DNA of 64,000 nt from Candidula unifasciata (lineage: Eukaryota; Mollusca; Gastropoda; Stylommatophora; Geomitridae). The stretch covers positions 163,333 through 227,332 of the forward strand of contig CAJHNH020000833.1 of assembly GCA_905116865.2 (NCBI GenBank). Reading direction: 5' to 3'. The notes beneath the pieces were generated by a model. That model did not search any database. It had not been told where the DNA came from and worked only from the letters and a program-made list of their open reading frames with translations. Positions 11,233-22,987 of the stretch are shown in pieces; positions within the stretch are counted from its first letter, which is position 1; each line of letters opens with the position of its first letter. The position numbers were made by a program, and so were the translations under genes.

Positions 11233-12443
11233 GCATGCATGTATGTGTATTTAGGTAAGTATGAAAGTATGTATATGTGTAAGTATGTGAGTGTATGTAT
11301 GGATGTGTGTATGTATAAAAGTATGTATGTTTAAGTATTTAAGTGTATGTATGGATATGTGTATGCATGTACATGTAGTCCATGTATGTATATATACATG
11401 TGGATGTATGTATGTGTGCATATATGTATGTAGGTGCATGTATTATGTATGTCTGTATATGTATGAGAATGTTTCTATGTAAATGTATCTGTGTAAGTTT
11501 ATGGGTGTATGAGTATTCATACATGTATATGGATGTTTGTCGGTATGTGCAGCTGTGTATGTATGTGGATGTGTGTGTATTTATGAATGTATGCAAATTT
11601 GCGTGTATGTAAGTATGTGGGTATGTATTATGTATGTGTATGTATGTATAAAAGTATCTACATGTGTGTATATATGTATGTATTATCTGGGTGTGTGTGT
11701 GTAATTGTGGGTGTGTGTGTGTGTGTATGCATGCATGTGGATATATGAATGTATATTTAAGTTTGTTAGTGTGTGTCTTTATGTATATTTGTTGTAAGTA
11801 TGTGTGACTGTATATGAGTGTATGTGTGTACATAATGTAGGCAAGTATGTATGTATGCATGCATGAGTGTATGTATGTATGTGAGTATCTGTATGGGTGA
11901 TTGTGTATGTGTGTATGCATGCATGTGTGGGTATGTCTGTAATGTGTGTCGGCATGTTTGTGGGTGTGTGTATGTATGCATGTTTGTGGATGTGTGTATG
12001 CATTTGTAGATGTATAAGTATGTGGGTGTATGTGTGTGTATTTAGGTATGTATGCATGTATGTGTGTAAAGATGTAGGTGTATGTATTGATGTGTGTATG
12101 TATATGTGTGTATGTATGTTTACATGTGAGTGTAAATGTGTGGTTGTTGGTGTCTGAACATGTGATTGTATGTGTGTGTATGTATGTTTGCATGTGAGTG
12201 TAAATGTGTGGTTGTGGGTGTCTGTACATGTGATTGTATGTGTGTGTATGCATGCATGCATGTGTAGGTGTGTATGTATGGAATGGGTGTGTGAATATAT
12301 GTCAATTTATGTATGTGAGTGTCTTTTCTGTTTGTGTATATATGTAGATGTTTATATGTATGTATGTATGTGTTAGGTATGTCTGTATATGAGTGTGTGA
12401 GTGTGCATGTATGAGAATGTGAGAGCATGTGTATGTATATTTT

Positions 12444-12505
<62 letters not shown>
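11229..12505. repeat. GTAT-rich cryptically simple region ending in (AT)n(GT)n
   Basis: About 1.2 kb composed almost entirely of TGTATGTATG-like words with no fixed period, ending in a pure (AT)n at 12444-12464 and a (GT)n at about 12465-12505. A roughly 60-bp word (GTGAGTGTAAATGTGTGGTTG) is duplicated at 12125 and 12195. Open frames on both strands are low-complexity artefacts. Confidence 0.9.
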
Positions 12506-12507
<2 letters not shown>

Positions 12508-12584
12508 AGTGTGTAAGATTGTGTACACATGATGTATGTATTATATTCTATAATGTATATTTTTATTCTATGTCTATAACATGC

Positions 12585-12703
12585 ATTTTAGATAACAGGC
12601 ATTGGTACTCTGAAAAACGAGTGCCTGGAAGGGCCGAATGTCAGAGGGCCTGCGTGCCAAATTTGTAACCCTTTGAAAATAAAGTTTGTTCGTTCGTTCG
12701 TTC

Positions 12704-12712
<9 letters not shown>
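12585..12712 (+). mobile_element. Retroposon 3' end with (TTCG)n tail
   Basis: A short segment ends in an AATAAAGTTTG followed by TTCGTTCGTTCG. An AATAAA just before a short tandem tail is the usual form of a LINE or SINE 3' end. No coding portion is visible, so the family is unknown. Confidence 0.5.

Positions 12713-12796
<84 letters not shown>
12712..12796. repeat. (CT)n microsatellite
   Basis: About 40 CT units directly continuing the TTCG tail of the preceding retroposon end. Confidence 0.95.
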
Positions 12797-12800
<4 letters not shown>

Positions 12801-13129
12801 GTCGGTCCTTGTGGCATTTAAAAAAAAAAACCAACACCTGCAATTTTTTTTTTTTTTTTTTTAAACTTTGTGCATACAACTTTATAGTCAGCATTTTGCA
12901 GTTGCACTAGTCTGGATACTAATACCGAAACAAACGCAATGCGATCTACTGCCAAAATGCCAAGGGCATGCGATGAGACTATGCGACTTGTATTACCTCT
13001 TAACACTTTTGACACTTTTGTTTCTCAGGATTCATCTTTCTTAAGAATGAGCAGTCCGTGTGAGTCTGTGAGGGATCTGTATACTATAACCTGCGATATG
13101 TTGTCACAGTGCCGCTCTTGTGGAATATC

Positions 13130-13225
13130 AGCTCTGCACTAACTGCTGCCAAGCTAGAGGTGAAGAAAAGACGATAGCGTTGGATAGGACACACCTTGAG
13201 AACACCTGAAAACATTATAACTAGA
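13130..13225 (+). mobile_element. LINE C-terminal fragment
   Basis: The plus frame reads VKKRR, a stop, then RWIGHTLRTPENIITRGLL. This is the RRxRWIGHTLRxP motif of LINE ORF2 C-termini. It breaks off where the family B SINE core begins. Confidence 0.6.
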
Positions 13226-13495
13226 GGACTTCTAGTAATTTTCACTGGTCTCTGCGGAGAAAGACCGGACCCCCGTGTGTATTGTTGCTCACGTAAAAAA
13301 TACCTTGGCAGTTGGAAATCAAAAGAGAGAAGCCTGACGGCGTACCCGGGAAAAATTTGGAGTAAATATCTACCCAAAGTATTTTAGGATCCTCGCCGGC
13401 GCAACAGAGTTCGGGCACTGCGCTGAGATTCTTCAGACTTAGGCTTGAGTAAGAAGTAGAACGGAGCACTCATAGGTTACACCCCTGTGACATGA
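13226..13495 (+). mobile_element. SINE copy, family B
   Basis: Core landmarks in order: GACTTCTAGTAATTTTCACT, GGTCTCTG, a CACGTAAAAAATACC block, GGCAGTTGGAAATC, CTACCCAAAGTATTTTAGGA, CGCGCTGAG-like and GAAGTAGAACGGAGCACTC. It ends in a degenerate ACATAA tail near 13510-13530. It lacks the tRNA-like head seen at 30070-30165. Confidence 0.75.
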
Positions 13496-13779
13496 TGTTG
13501 TTCCGTTAAATACACATAAACATAAACATTAAAACCAGAATATCTTTTCACTGGAACCCACAGTGGCATAGATTTATAATTTACAATTGCACAGAAGTTG
13601 TTATTTTCCTGAGGCGGTCAGTTTCTTTCTTCTTTGTTTGACTAATAATTTGTATACCTCTTTAAATAAATGTAGTTGACACATACGCGGAGATTGTTTG
13701 AATATCAATTCTCGTTTACATCGATGCGTAGTGATTATCTTGATAACGTATCTCGCACATAAAGGAGGGGGAGGGAGGG

Positions 13780-13793
13780 GGGGGGGGTGTTTG
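13780..13793. repeat. Poly-G tract
   Basis: A homopolymer run of about 10 G within a G-rich 30-bp segment. Confidence 0.85.
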
Positions 13794-14099
13794 TCTACAC
13801 ATAAGACAAAATAAAAATTAGATGTTTGAGTAGATTTAAAAAAAAAAAAATTTAACATGGTTATCACGATTACATGATTTTCAACAGGCTGCCTGTCAAA
13901 TTTCAACAGCTGACACCAAACGGTTATTAAATTACACATTTTTTTAAAAGTTGGCCACGACTTCTGGACCGGACTAAAAGAAGAGTGTTCTTCATACTTG
14001 TGCTTGTTATAAGCTATGGTATATTACAATCACGTAACTGGAGGTTACAAAAACAGTTCTTGCATTCTGTGTAGAGCCAGTGTTAACGTCTGGCTCTGA

Positions 14100-14412
14100 A
14101 GGCTGGAAAATTAACAAACAAGCATCCTCGTGTGGGCTCCGGGGCCCTATAATAGGCACAACAAGAATAGACCCACTGCATACCCACAAGCATGTCGTAA
14201 GAGTAGACTAATTGCGTGCTTCCTTCGAAGTCGGAGTGCATCTGCTGAAGAGACAGGGAACCAACAGTCTGCACACAAATGAATCAGATCTGTCAAACGG
14301 ATGCACACGCAACACGTAGGTTGTGAAACAGGACTGCAGTCCAGAAGTGGACGAACAACAAGAACTTTTCCCCGGAGTTAACAGTCGGTAAACGCAATAA
14401 AAAAAAAAAACC
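14100..14412 (+). mobile_element. Short interspersed element, family A
   Basis: Landmarks shared with nine other copies: CGTGTGGGCTCCGGGGCCC, ACAAGAATAGACCCACTGC, AAGCATGTCGTAAGAG, GACTAATTGCG, GGAACCAACAGTCTGC, AATCAGATCTGT, GATGCACACGCAACAC and GGTAAACGC followed by an A-rich tail. No clear pol III boxes were identified, so it may be a SINE or a LINE 3' end mobilised on its own. Confidence 0.8.
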
Positions 14413-14545
14413 CGAACAATATCTTGAGACCTCGGAATTATGCTTAAACATAAGAATTCTTCAAATTATTTGACAAAGTGGGGCAACCTTTAAAGAGCCG
14501 AGGACTCGAAGACAACTTATCACAAACATCAGAAAGAGACAGTTA

Positions 14546-14775
14546 TAATTATTCGACCATATTGTGAGAAGAAAAAAACATATTGTGACCACTGGAAATA
14601 TACGGGGGAAAAACAGACAGAGGAAGACCACGCTAAACGATTCTTGACAACTGTTGTCATGGCATGGAGGGGTGTCAACACACGAACTGATAGATCGCAG
14701 ATGTGAAGAGGCATGATCGCCCACGCCAGGCGGCAATGCGCTTGATGACGATGATGAGGAAGATGATGATTAGAA
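14546..14775 (+). mobile_element. LINE 3' end with (GAT)n-type tail
   Basis: Two frames joined by a shift read HIVRRKKHIVTTGNIRGKNR, then QRKTTLNDS, then MIAHARRQCA and a stop. This resembles the LINE C-terminal RxxR...GKxxRGRQRKTW...MIAxARRQ arrangement. A GATGACGATGATGAGG tail follows directly. It is a pseudogene fragment. Confidence 0.6.
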
Positions 14776-14849
14776 TAACGATATCAATATGTGATATGGA
14801 ATTGACTTATTCTGTTGGAGGCAGAGAAACAAATTGCTGACTGACTGAC

Positions 14850-14930
14850 TTTCTACCCCACCAGGACATCACACAAGCGATAAACATCCGATGACACAAT
14901 GTGCCACCATGTGGATGAGGATCACCGCGG
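14850..14930 (+). mobile_element. Fragment of composite family A 5' segment
   Basis: CCCCACCAGGAC, GCGATAAACATCCGATGACAC and AATGTGCCACCAT match the segment preceding the family A copy at 18262, so a longer composite or full-length form of that repeat exists. Confidence 0.6.
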
Positions 14931-15744
14931 AGAGGTTCCAGAAAACGCCTTTAGCCATTAGGACATATTTATGGCCGGGCTATATTGCGGCCCCTGGCAA
15001 GAGCCAGAGTAGGGCTTCAAATAACGAAAAATATAATCCTACAAAGGACGGGAAGTATATGAGCACTGAATGGTTAATATTTGAAGTCATTTAAGCAAAG
15101 GACACCCCAAAAGCTAGCAATGTAATTTGATGATCAGATCACGTGATTAAAAGCTGTTGTCTTGGACGCGCCTGCTCAGTCATGCGCACTGGAACTGTCA
15201 CTGTGTCTTGTTCAGCGCCTTGAGTAATGGCGGCCATGAAGTTTTGAATAGCAGTTGATGGCGCCCGTGTTCATAACATTGTAATAATATCTCATAACGC
15301 TAGTGATATGGCTTTTTAAAGCTGTTGGAAAATGAGTGTAAATATTGTATTGAACAGACTGTGGGCGGGTGATAACCCACACGCCCTCTTCCATTATTTT
15401 CAGCTAGGATTGCTTCTATGAGAGCCTGCCTATCAATCATGTAGCTCGTGCGTGAGTCTGTGTAGAAATATATATCTTTGACACTACGCTTGTCACCCGA
15501 GTGCTAACCCCTGTTTTAAGATAATAATATTTGAATTATGAGACTTTTCTGAAAATGCACACCAATGCTAATAACAATTGTATACTTATTTAACAGTAAT
15601 AATTCTTTTTGACCTTTCTGAGAGCAGACCTGATAAGCAGCACTCACCCTGGACCCAAATATGGTTCTTCTTATAAAAAAATTCGTCTTATTCAGATAAG
15701 AACTCAGCAAGGAAAAAAAGATATTTGGGAATAAACACAATTAT

Positions 15745-16800
15745 TTATGGCATTCGTAGACCAGGAGAACGCATTTGACAGAGTCGACAGACAATTATTA
15801 TGGAAAGTAATGGCAAGATATGGAGTAAGCGAACACCTCATCGAAGTGTGCAAAAGTTTATACAGGGATGTATAGTGTAGTTAGAATAAATCAGGGAACA
15901 TCCCATCCATTCACAGTACCATCTGGAGTAAGACAGGGGTGTGTCTTATCACCACTGCTGTTTATCACCTACATCGACAGCATATGCAAGAATGCCAAGC
16001 CCATGAATGAAAATGTTAGTAAGATCAACGAATTACTCTTTGCAGATGACCAGGCCTTGACAGCAGATACAGCCATGAAATTGCAACAACATCTAACATC
16101 CATGAATGAAGAATGTAAAACAAATAATATGAGAATCAACACTGAAAAGACAGAAGTAATGTCAACAGGAAAAAGGAAGACAGATCTAAACATAGCAATA
16201 GAGTACAAAGGCATTAAACAGGCACCTGAGTTTAAATATCTGGGAACTACATTTACCGAAGATGGGAAATTGGATAAAGAAGTTAACATTAGATGCAATA
16301 AAGCAATCCAAGTATTGAGACAGCTAGCTCCCCTCTTACAGAATGAGACAATCCCAATCAGCACAAAGAGACATCTTATTCAAAGCATATTTATTTCAAC
16401 TCTGTGCTACCAGTGCCAGACATAGCCACTCACAACAAACCATAAAAGAAAATTAGTAACCATGGAAATGAGATGTCTGAGAAGGGCTGTAGGAGTGACC
16501 ATAAGAGATAAGATCAGGAATGAGATCATAAGAGAACAAGTCGGCACAGAACCAATTCTAAATTACATACGAAGACAGCAAGTGAAATTGTTTGCCCACT
16601 AGAGAGAATGCCTTGTGACACCATACTATACAAAGCATACATGGAAAGGGAAGAAGGATGTAGAGCACGAGGTAGACCAAGAACAACATGGAAGGATAAC
16701 ATCAGAGAAACTCTACAACAGCACGATGTGCCTATGGTCGAGGCATCCAGAAGAGCTAGAAACAGAACCTAATATCTCCCTTGACATCCACAGCGGTAAA
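15745..16800 (+). mobile_element. LINE reverse-transcriptase fragment (pseudogene) to its 3' end
   Basis: The frame starts MAFVDQENAFDRVDRQLLWK (the AFDxV motif of RT) and shifts by one base near 15865. It then runs 185 codons (15868-16425) with GVRQGCVLSPLLF, the catalytic-type FADD in ELLFADDQALTA, and FKYLGTTFTEDGKL. A stop truncates the CYQCQT (YGxExW) region. After that, broken frames still read MEMRCLRRAVGV and, to about 16770, GRPRTTWKDNIRETL. A GAA tail follows. This is a 5'-truncated, inactive non-LTR element; the clade is not assigned. Confidence 0.85.
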
Positions 16801-16809
16801 AGAGGAAGT

Positions 16810-16866
16810 GAAGAAGAAGAAGAAGAAGAAGAAGAAGAAGAAGAAGAAGAAGAAGAAGAAGAAGAA
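16810..16866 (+). repeat. (GAA)n tail of the LINE
   Basis: About 19 GAA units immediately after the LINE 3' end. The tail is in the same orientation relative to the element as the 9800-10190 tract. Confidence 0.9.
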
Positions 16867-17027
16867 AAAGAACAAATTGTTCTTTTTAATATGAATTCGC
16901 CACATACGAAGTCTCCTTAAGCGGTCTGATCGTGTTTTCGACCGAAGAGTTGAAGGACACTGTTGTAAAGGATACGCAGCTAACTAACTTATATACGGGA
17001 TGTGTTTAAAATATATATCCCTTTTCG

Positions 17028-17285
17028 TCTTCGCGTTCACCGATTGTAAACTCCGGCGTTTTGGTTGTTCGTCCACCTCTGGGCCATGCTGTAGAACGCG
17101 AGTGTTGTGTGCAGATCCGTTTTACTTATCTAGCTCCTTGTACGGACGCTGTTGTTTCATTGCCACCCACGCAGAGCTCCCTGTCTTCAAAGAAAGCCCC
17201 CAATACCCCCAATTAGTCGCTCTTACGACATGCTTGTTGCGGAGGCAGTAGCTCTATTCTTGATTCCCCAACAGTGTGACCGTGG
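17028..17285 (-). mobile_element. Family A element, antisense
   Basis: Minus-strand reading gives GTTTACAATCGGTGAACGCG at its 3' end, with CATGTCGTAAGAGCGACTAA and AGGGAGCTCTGC blocks. The order is that of 14100-14412 inverted. Confidence 0.75.
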
Positions 17286-18261
17286 AACCTACACGAGGAA
17301 TTTGTGTCTCAATTTGAGGCTTTGAAATTTGGGGTCGTAAATGGAATGTATTTAAAATGTTTATATCTCGGTTTTGGGGTTGTTTTATAAATGGCGGGCA
17401 TCTTTTACAAAGAAAGTGCGATATGTCGCCCTGAACGCTAGGAAGCCGCTCCTCCAGTCGTTCTTTTTATCGTCGGAAAGTGACCGCAGGTGATGCACAC
17501 AGGACAGCAGCAGCAGTTTATGAATGAATGAAGTTCATCTGACAGCACACGAGTTTCATGGCACGTCGGGTATACCTGCGTGCACTTCCCTGTCCCACAA
17601 ACCACAACGATCTTCATTGTCGAGCTTGAGTTTCAGAGCATGAGAGTTCCAACCGCATCAACACTGGACAAAGTTCAACGAATAACACTTGAGTTTGGTT
17701 TTCTGGGGATCTGTTGCTTACGTACATCAGAGACCCATCCACCAACCGAAACCTCCACAACCGGACCGCACTACCACAAATGACTGCTAGAATCATTGTG
17801 AGACTTCACCTATCATTTCATACAAAATCACACTGACATGCCTAACCCGCTCTTATTACAGGAAGATCACAAAAGTCATATGAGAAATTTGTTTACAATT
17901 TCTGATCTATCCAAACCCTAAAATCGTTTTTCGGCAAATTAAAAACTTAAAATTCTAAAACTATAAATGGTTTTTTGAAAGGAATTTATGTAAACCTATT
18001 TCGGTGCCCTGCGCCATACGCCTGGCCAAATGAGAAAGGAGGATGAGTACAAAGGAAACTTAAGAAACACACTGGCACACGGACAGGAAGTGGTGGTCTG
18101 TCAATTGACACACATACCAGAACCTTAGCCACAATAGCGGCGCAAATAAACCAGATTACAAATATAACCGGAGACTGTTGGCCGCTTCAGCTAGCTAACA
18201 GCAGGTTGAACGTGGTCGACAGTTTTTTTTTTTTTCATTGCAAAACGGAAGAGGAAACGGA
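17286..18261. other. No gene recognised
   Basis: I see only unique-looking or unrecognisably old sequence. A 67-codon open frame at 17580-17783 has no domain. Confidence 0.4.
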
Positions 18262-18640
18262 AACCCCACCAGGACGGTACAACGAGCGATAAACACCCGG
18301 TGACACAAAGTGCCACCATTCAGATAAGAAACCCCCCCCCCCCCCCCCCCGTGTGGGTCCGGAGCCCCATTGTGGGAAAAACAAGAATAGACCCACTGCC
18401 TCCCCAAAAGCATGTCGTAAGAGTCGACTAATTGGGGAGCTCCTTTTGAAGCCTGAGTGCATCTGCCGGAGAGGCAAGGAACCAAGAGTCTCTATTCAAG
18501 AGAATGAGATCTGTAAAACTGATGCACACGCAACACTCAGGTTCTGGAGCAGGACTGCAGTTCAGTAGTGGACGAGCAACCAGAACTTTCCGCCAGAGTG
18601 TACAGCTGGTGAACGCGAAGAAGAAAAAGAAGAAGATGAA
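18262..18640 (+). mobile_element. Family A element with longer 5' part
   Basis: Begins CCCCACCAGGACGG and continues GCGATAAACACCCGGTGACAC, then a 19-base C run (18332-18350) where other copies have a few bases. It then has GTGTGGGTCCGGAGCCCCAT and the standard family body, ending GGTGAACGCGAAGAAG with a GAA-rich tail. The C run has expanded inside the element. Confidence 0.8.
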
Positions 18641-19617
18641 GATAAAAACCAGCCGGGCGCCAGTTCCAAAAACCCCGTTCAACCGTTATGTTATATATAT
18701 TTATATTGTCTGACTGAATGTCCCTTTCTTCAAAGACAGACTGCTCCTTCCCTTCCTGTGTGCCAATGTCTCTCTCGTGCCTTTATCTTTCTGCTGTTTT
18801 CTTTGTAATCATCATTTCACATAACCCGGAAACAGTCTGGTGAGGCTTTAGAATAACGAAAATAAGCGTCCTACATCGGGACGGAAGTTATACGTAGCAG
18901 CAGTTTAACAAAGACATTACGGTAAACACACACCGTCAACTGAATTCCTTGAACTGGTGCAGTCAAATTTTTCTTTTAAGAGCAAGATGAAGACACAATA
19001 AGACAGTACAGCCACATGCCTTTAGTGGGACAAGAACACAGATCTGATTCACGGCTCTGGTAATCTGGTAATCGTATGAGAATGGGAACCATGACGGCCA
19101 TGTCTCAATTGCACGACACATGATAAAACAGGACCAGTTGTCAACTTGTCACTCATCAAACGGACGTCAGAAGGGGCTCCACCTGGGAGTATCGTGGAAT
19201 GGGCTCGCGCCCCCCCCCCCCCCCCACCTTTTCCCTCTACTCTTCCAATCACGTCCACCTCACCATCTAGAGAAAAGACAATTCAGTGGAAGGGTGGTCA
19301 GACCCCATAAGCCGTCCCTTCTCTCCAGCATAATTAAAAAGTCATTGGGGTAGAAAACCTCAGCCACACCTCCCATTTCCAAGTCCCGCCCCCCCCTCCC
19401 AATCACCACCTTCAAAATATTTAAGTGAAGAATTAGGTGTGGGCGGGGCAGAGGGCTGCTTCCCCTAACAATTTTTAAAAAAAAAGGGGGGGGGGGGAGG
19501 GAAGAACTAACATTCAGACTTTAACCGTTTTGAAATGTCGTTTAAATTGCATTATTTTTACTTTCCATTTTATTTCAGTACTGTTCCTCATATATTGGTT
19601 TGCCACTGAGCACATTG
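18641..19617. other. No gene recognised; C and G homopolymers
   Basis: Contains a C run at 19209-19225 and A- and G-rich runs at 19478-19500. No coding signal is recognised. Confidence 0.4.
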
Positions 19618-19627
19618 TTTATTTATT

Positions 19628-19681
<54 letters not shown>
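19618..19681. repeat. (ATTT)n(ATT)n microsatellite
   Basis: About five ATTT units change into about 15 ATT units. Confidence 0.95.
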
Positions 19682-19763
19682 GTGCTAAATAAATAACTAA
19701 AGCAATATTTGGAAAAAAAATTGAATATAATAACATATACTTTTATGGAACATTTCAATACAT

Positions 19764-19961
19764 CAGTGGTTTTCAACCTTCCTAATGCCGCGATCTTTTA
19801 ATACAGTTCCTCGTCTTGTGGTAGCACCCAGCCATAAAATTACTTTCGCTGCTACTTCCATAACTTCAGTGAATTTGTGTTTTACGATGGTCTTAGGTGA
19901 CCCCTGTGAAAGGGTCCTTCGACCACCAAAGGAGGTGGCGACCCACAGTTGAGAACCGCTC
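19764..19961. mobile_element. SPIN-like non-autonomous hAT transposon
   Basis: The ends are CAGTGGTTTTCAACC and, inverted on the right, GAGCGGTTCTCAAC. They are flanked by an imperfect 8-bp duplication, CAATACAT (19756-19763) and CTATACAT (19962-19969), the target-site length of hAT elements. Inside are CTTCCTAATGCCGCG, TTTAATACAGTTCCTC, CCATAAAATTA, GATGGTCTTAGG and GACCCCTGTGAAAGGGTC in the order I remember for the SPIN (Space Invaders) short elements. It has no transposase, so mobility depended on an autonomous hAT partner. The match is from memory; a database comparison would settle it. A less likely alternative is another hAT-Charlie MITE with similar ends. Confidence 0.85.
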
Positions 19962-19969
19962 CTATACAT

Positions 19970-20459
19970 GGTTAAATGTGCTACTTTTTAATCTCCTTAC
20001 AAAATCATTGTGGTAAGTAGCCTCTTATAGCCCCCCTCCCCCTTCCTCCTTCTGGTTATGGCGCCTATAGTATCCATCACCAAGTCAGACCACGATGCAA
20101 GTTTTTGGCGATAGAAATCTTTCACTGGTCGCCAGAAGATGACCCAAAAAGGGTATTGATTTTCTTCAGAGCAAATGTACACTTAGTGGTCAACGGAGCA
20201 AACTGACCAGTACATATTGCAGAGAAGACAGAGACTGTTCCGATGCCCCTTTGTATGACGTTTCAATTTAAGGGAGTGGGCAGTTGATGAATGAGAGTGG
20301 GAGTGGCCGAAATGTAATAGCCATTTCTCACTGACCACTTTAGAGGGAGGCAATTTGTACTCAAGAGCTTTTAACTAATGTTTCATTTCGAAGCGAGATT
20401 GATGCTCAAGTAATGCCTTTCAAAACTGCTCCACCAAATGTGTAGTAAAAAACAAACGA
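19970..20459. other. No gene recognised
   Basis: I see no known element or coding signal. Confidence 0.4.
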
Positions 20460-20460
20460 A

Positions 20461-20700
20461 GATACTTTGTAACATTATAGGAGATAACGAGCAGTTGTAA
20501 GAGACAGACACTTTGTAACATTATAGAAGATAACGAGCAGTTGTAAGAGACAGACACTTTGTAACATTATAGGAGATAACTAGCAGTTGTGAGAGACAGA
20601 TAATTTGTAACATTATAGGAGATAACTAGCAGTTGTAAGAGACAGATACTTTGTAACATTATAGGAGATAACAAGCAGTTGTGAGAGAATAACATCTTTG
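20461..20700. repeat. 46-bp tandem repeat, about 5 units
   Basis: Units start at 20461, 20507, 20553, 20599 and 20645 and read GATACTTTGTAACATTATAG followed by GAGATAACGAGCAGTTGTAA and GAGACA. Divergence is only a few bases per unit. Confidence 0.95.
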
Positions 20701-21089
20701 CAATATGGTAGATAAGCTTTCTATTTAAATACGTTTATTGTTTGAAAACATGGTTTACAGAAGCAAAAGTAATAAAATGATAAGAAATGATGATGCTTGG
20801 TACCTATATTCCACCACCATTTGGAAGAGAATCGAACAAAGCAGGGGGTTAAGGAAAGGAGGAGTCATTCATAATTATTTGTTGGTGTTGTTGGTACCCT
20901 GTGATGATAGTGGTGTTGGTACCCTGTGATGATGGTTATGATGATGATATGGTTACATCATATATACATTTTTTTACAGGCTTTAGAAAAACAAAGTAAG
21001 GATGGTGATAATGATGCATATTTAAACTGACCTCACATCTCACCGGCATTTAACAGAGAAGGAGAAAGGGAGGAACAAAAAGACCCTGG

Positions 21090-21397
21090 GAGGGCAGGAG
21101 GCTGGAATTGTAACGAACATGACATTATAACAGTATTTGAAATAAATTGGAGTTGTAACAAACATGACATTACAACAATATAGGAAATAACCTGGAGTTG
21201 TAACGAAGGTGACATAATAATTTTATGGGAGATAAGTTGGAGCTGTAACAAAAATGACATTGTTACAATATGGGAGATGGGTTAGAGTTGTAATGAAGAT
21301 AACATTATAACAATATGGGAGAACAATATGGGAGATACGTTCTAGTTGTAAGAAACGTGAAACTATAACAATTTGGGAGATAAGTTGGTGTTGTAAC
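21090..21397. repeat. Diverged 45-bp tandem repeat, about 7 units
   Basis: Units of the type GGAGTTGTAACAAACATGAC followed by ATTACAACAATATAGGAAAT share GTTGTAA, ACATTATAAC and GGGAGATAA words with the 46-bp array 400 bp to the left. The two are probably parts of one older array. The last unit is interrupted by a hAT-like element. Confidence 0.85.
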
Positions 21398-21554
21398 TAG
21401 GGCTGTACCGAATAGTGATTTTCACTATTCGGTCGAATACAAATAACGGGACCAAAAATTCGGCCGAATACGAATAGTTTATAGTGTATAAAATATATCT
21501 TTGAAAAAAAAATGTATAATGTCAAATGTACGCTGAACTTTTACTTCACATAAA

Positions 21555-21865
21555 TTCCCGTGTGGGTTCCCGGGCCCCATCGTGGGGAAAACAAGAATAG
21601 ACCCTCTGCCTACCCAAAAGCATGTCGTAAGAGTCGACTAATTGCGGAGCTTCCTTTGAAGCCGGAGTGAGTCTGCATGAGAGACAAGGAACCAACAGTC
21701 TGCATTCAAGTGAATCAGATCTGTAAAACTGATGCACACGCAACACTCAAGTTCTGGAGAAGAACTGCAAGAAGTTCAGAAGTTCTTTAGCATTCTGTAG
21801 CCCTTGAACGAACAATCAGAACTTTCCACCAGAGTGTACAGCTGGTAAACGCGAAGAAGAAGAAG
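21555..21865 (+). mobile_element. Family A element with perfect 12-bp target duplication
   Basis: Flanked by ACTTCACATAAA at 21543-21554 and 21866-21877. The body has the family A landmarks and ends GGTAAACGCGAAGAAGAAGA. The perfect flanks mark retroposition and define the mobile unit as about 311 bp beginning near TTCCCGTGTGGGTTCC. Confidence 0.9.
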
Positions 21866-21894
21866 ACTTCACATAAAGTAGCACATAAACGTCA

Positions 21895-22590
21895 TCTTCT
21901 TCTTTAGCATTCTGAGCCCTTGAGGTTTACTGCTGCAGATATCACTCGTCTCCATTCGTCTCTCTGGCTGGCCTTCTCTTCACAATTTGTGACACCAGTT
22001 ATTTGCAGGTCGGGCTGGACTCTAGAACTTCTTTTTGTCTGTCTCGTGGTCTACGCCCATTGCTCTCTCAGGTGTATACAGTTTTTACTTCTCTGTCATC
22101 TGACATTCTTTCAGTATGCCCCAACCATTTTAGTCTGTTAGCTCTCATGATGTCCAGTAATCAATGGTGATTTAAACAGATTATGTGTTACGTTGTTGCT
22201 TCTCGCTCTCTATTCCCCGCTGTAAGCATCTTTGATGGTCCCAAAATTTGTCGTAAGACTGTTTTCGAAAACCTGTAATAATGCCTCATTTCTTTTATAT
22301 CTGCTTCAAGTTTCAGAACCATATAAAACGACTGGTCTTATGGACGTTTTAAATATTTTTATCTTGGTGTTGCGAGACAGACACTTTGACTTTAGCAGAT
22401 GTTGAGGTGCATAGTATACTTTATTTCTAGATTGTATTTAGATTGCATTTCTTCTCTCAGCATGGTTGAGCAGTTGAAGTTTGCACCCAAGTACTTATAT
22501 ATTTTTGTTCGTTTGATTTTCATATTATCGACTGGATGTGGCCGGAGTTTATATTCTTTCCATCTCTAGTTAGTATTCGTACAGAATAGT
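21895..22590 (-). mobile_element. LINE ORF2 C-terminal fragment, antisense
   Basis: On the minus strand the frame reads RPVVLYGSET (the YGxExW motif region), later NRLKWLGHTERMSDDREVKT, then NGRRPRDRQKEVLES. These are the standard WLGH and RxRxRQK landmarks near LINE 3' ends. Several stops and shifts interrupt it. Confidence 0.75.
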
Positions 22591-22677
22591 AAACATTTAA
22601 AAATATTTTATTTTTTGCATCCTTCAGTCAGTCTATGGTAATTAATAACTAGAAATGAAAGAATCCTAAGTATTATA

Positions 22678-22987
22678 GGGGGCCGCGTTAGCGCAGTCGA
22701 TAAGAAGCTCGCTTTCAAATCCAGCTGCGATTCGCTGCAGCCCACTGTCGGTGTTCGAAACCGAGCGACTCCCGGGGTTCACCCAGCTTCCAAGAAATGG
22801 GTACCAGAGTGATACTCTGGGGTAAATGGAGGAACGTCGCCGTAGCGACAGAGTTACGTGCGAACCGCGACACAGGCGGACAATTCTTATCAGCTGCCCG
22901 TATTGGTGGCAGAGTACTTATGGTTTATAACCGTGTGCAATGACGCTGGTTCACATCTCCCGACTTTACCGTTACCTTTTACCTTTA
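22678..22987 (+). mobile_element. tRNA-derived SINE, family D, full length
   Basis: Perfect 13-bp duplication CCTAAGTATTATA at 22665-22677 and 22988-23000. The head has an A-box-like TTAGCGCAGTCGATAAG and a GTGTTCGAAACC B box in a tRNA-Ser/Leu-like layout. The 3' end is a short CCTTTTACCTTTA repeat tail. It is the best-preserved SINE in the window. Confidence 0.9.

Noticed and set aside
22678..22785. tRNA-Ser or tRNA-Leu gene
   Set aside because: The head is tRNA-like, but it belongs to a 310-bp SINE with a 13-bp target duplication.
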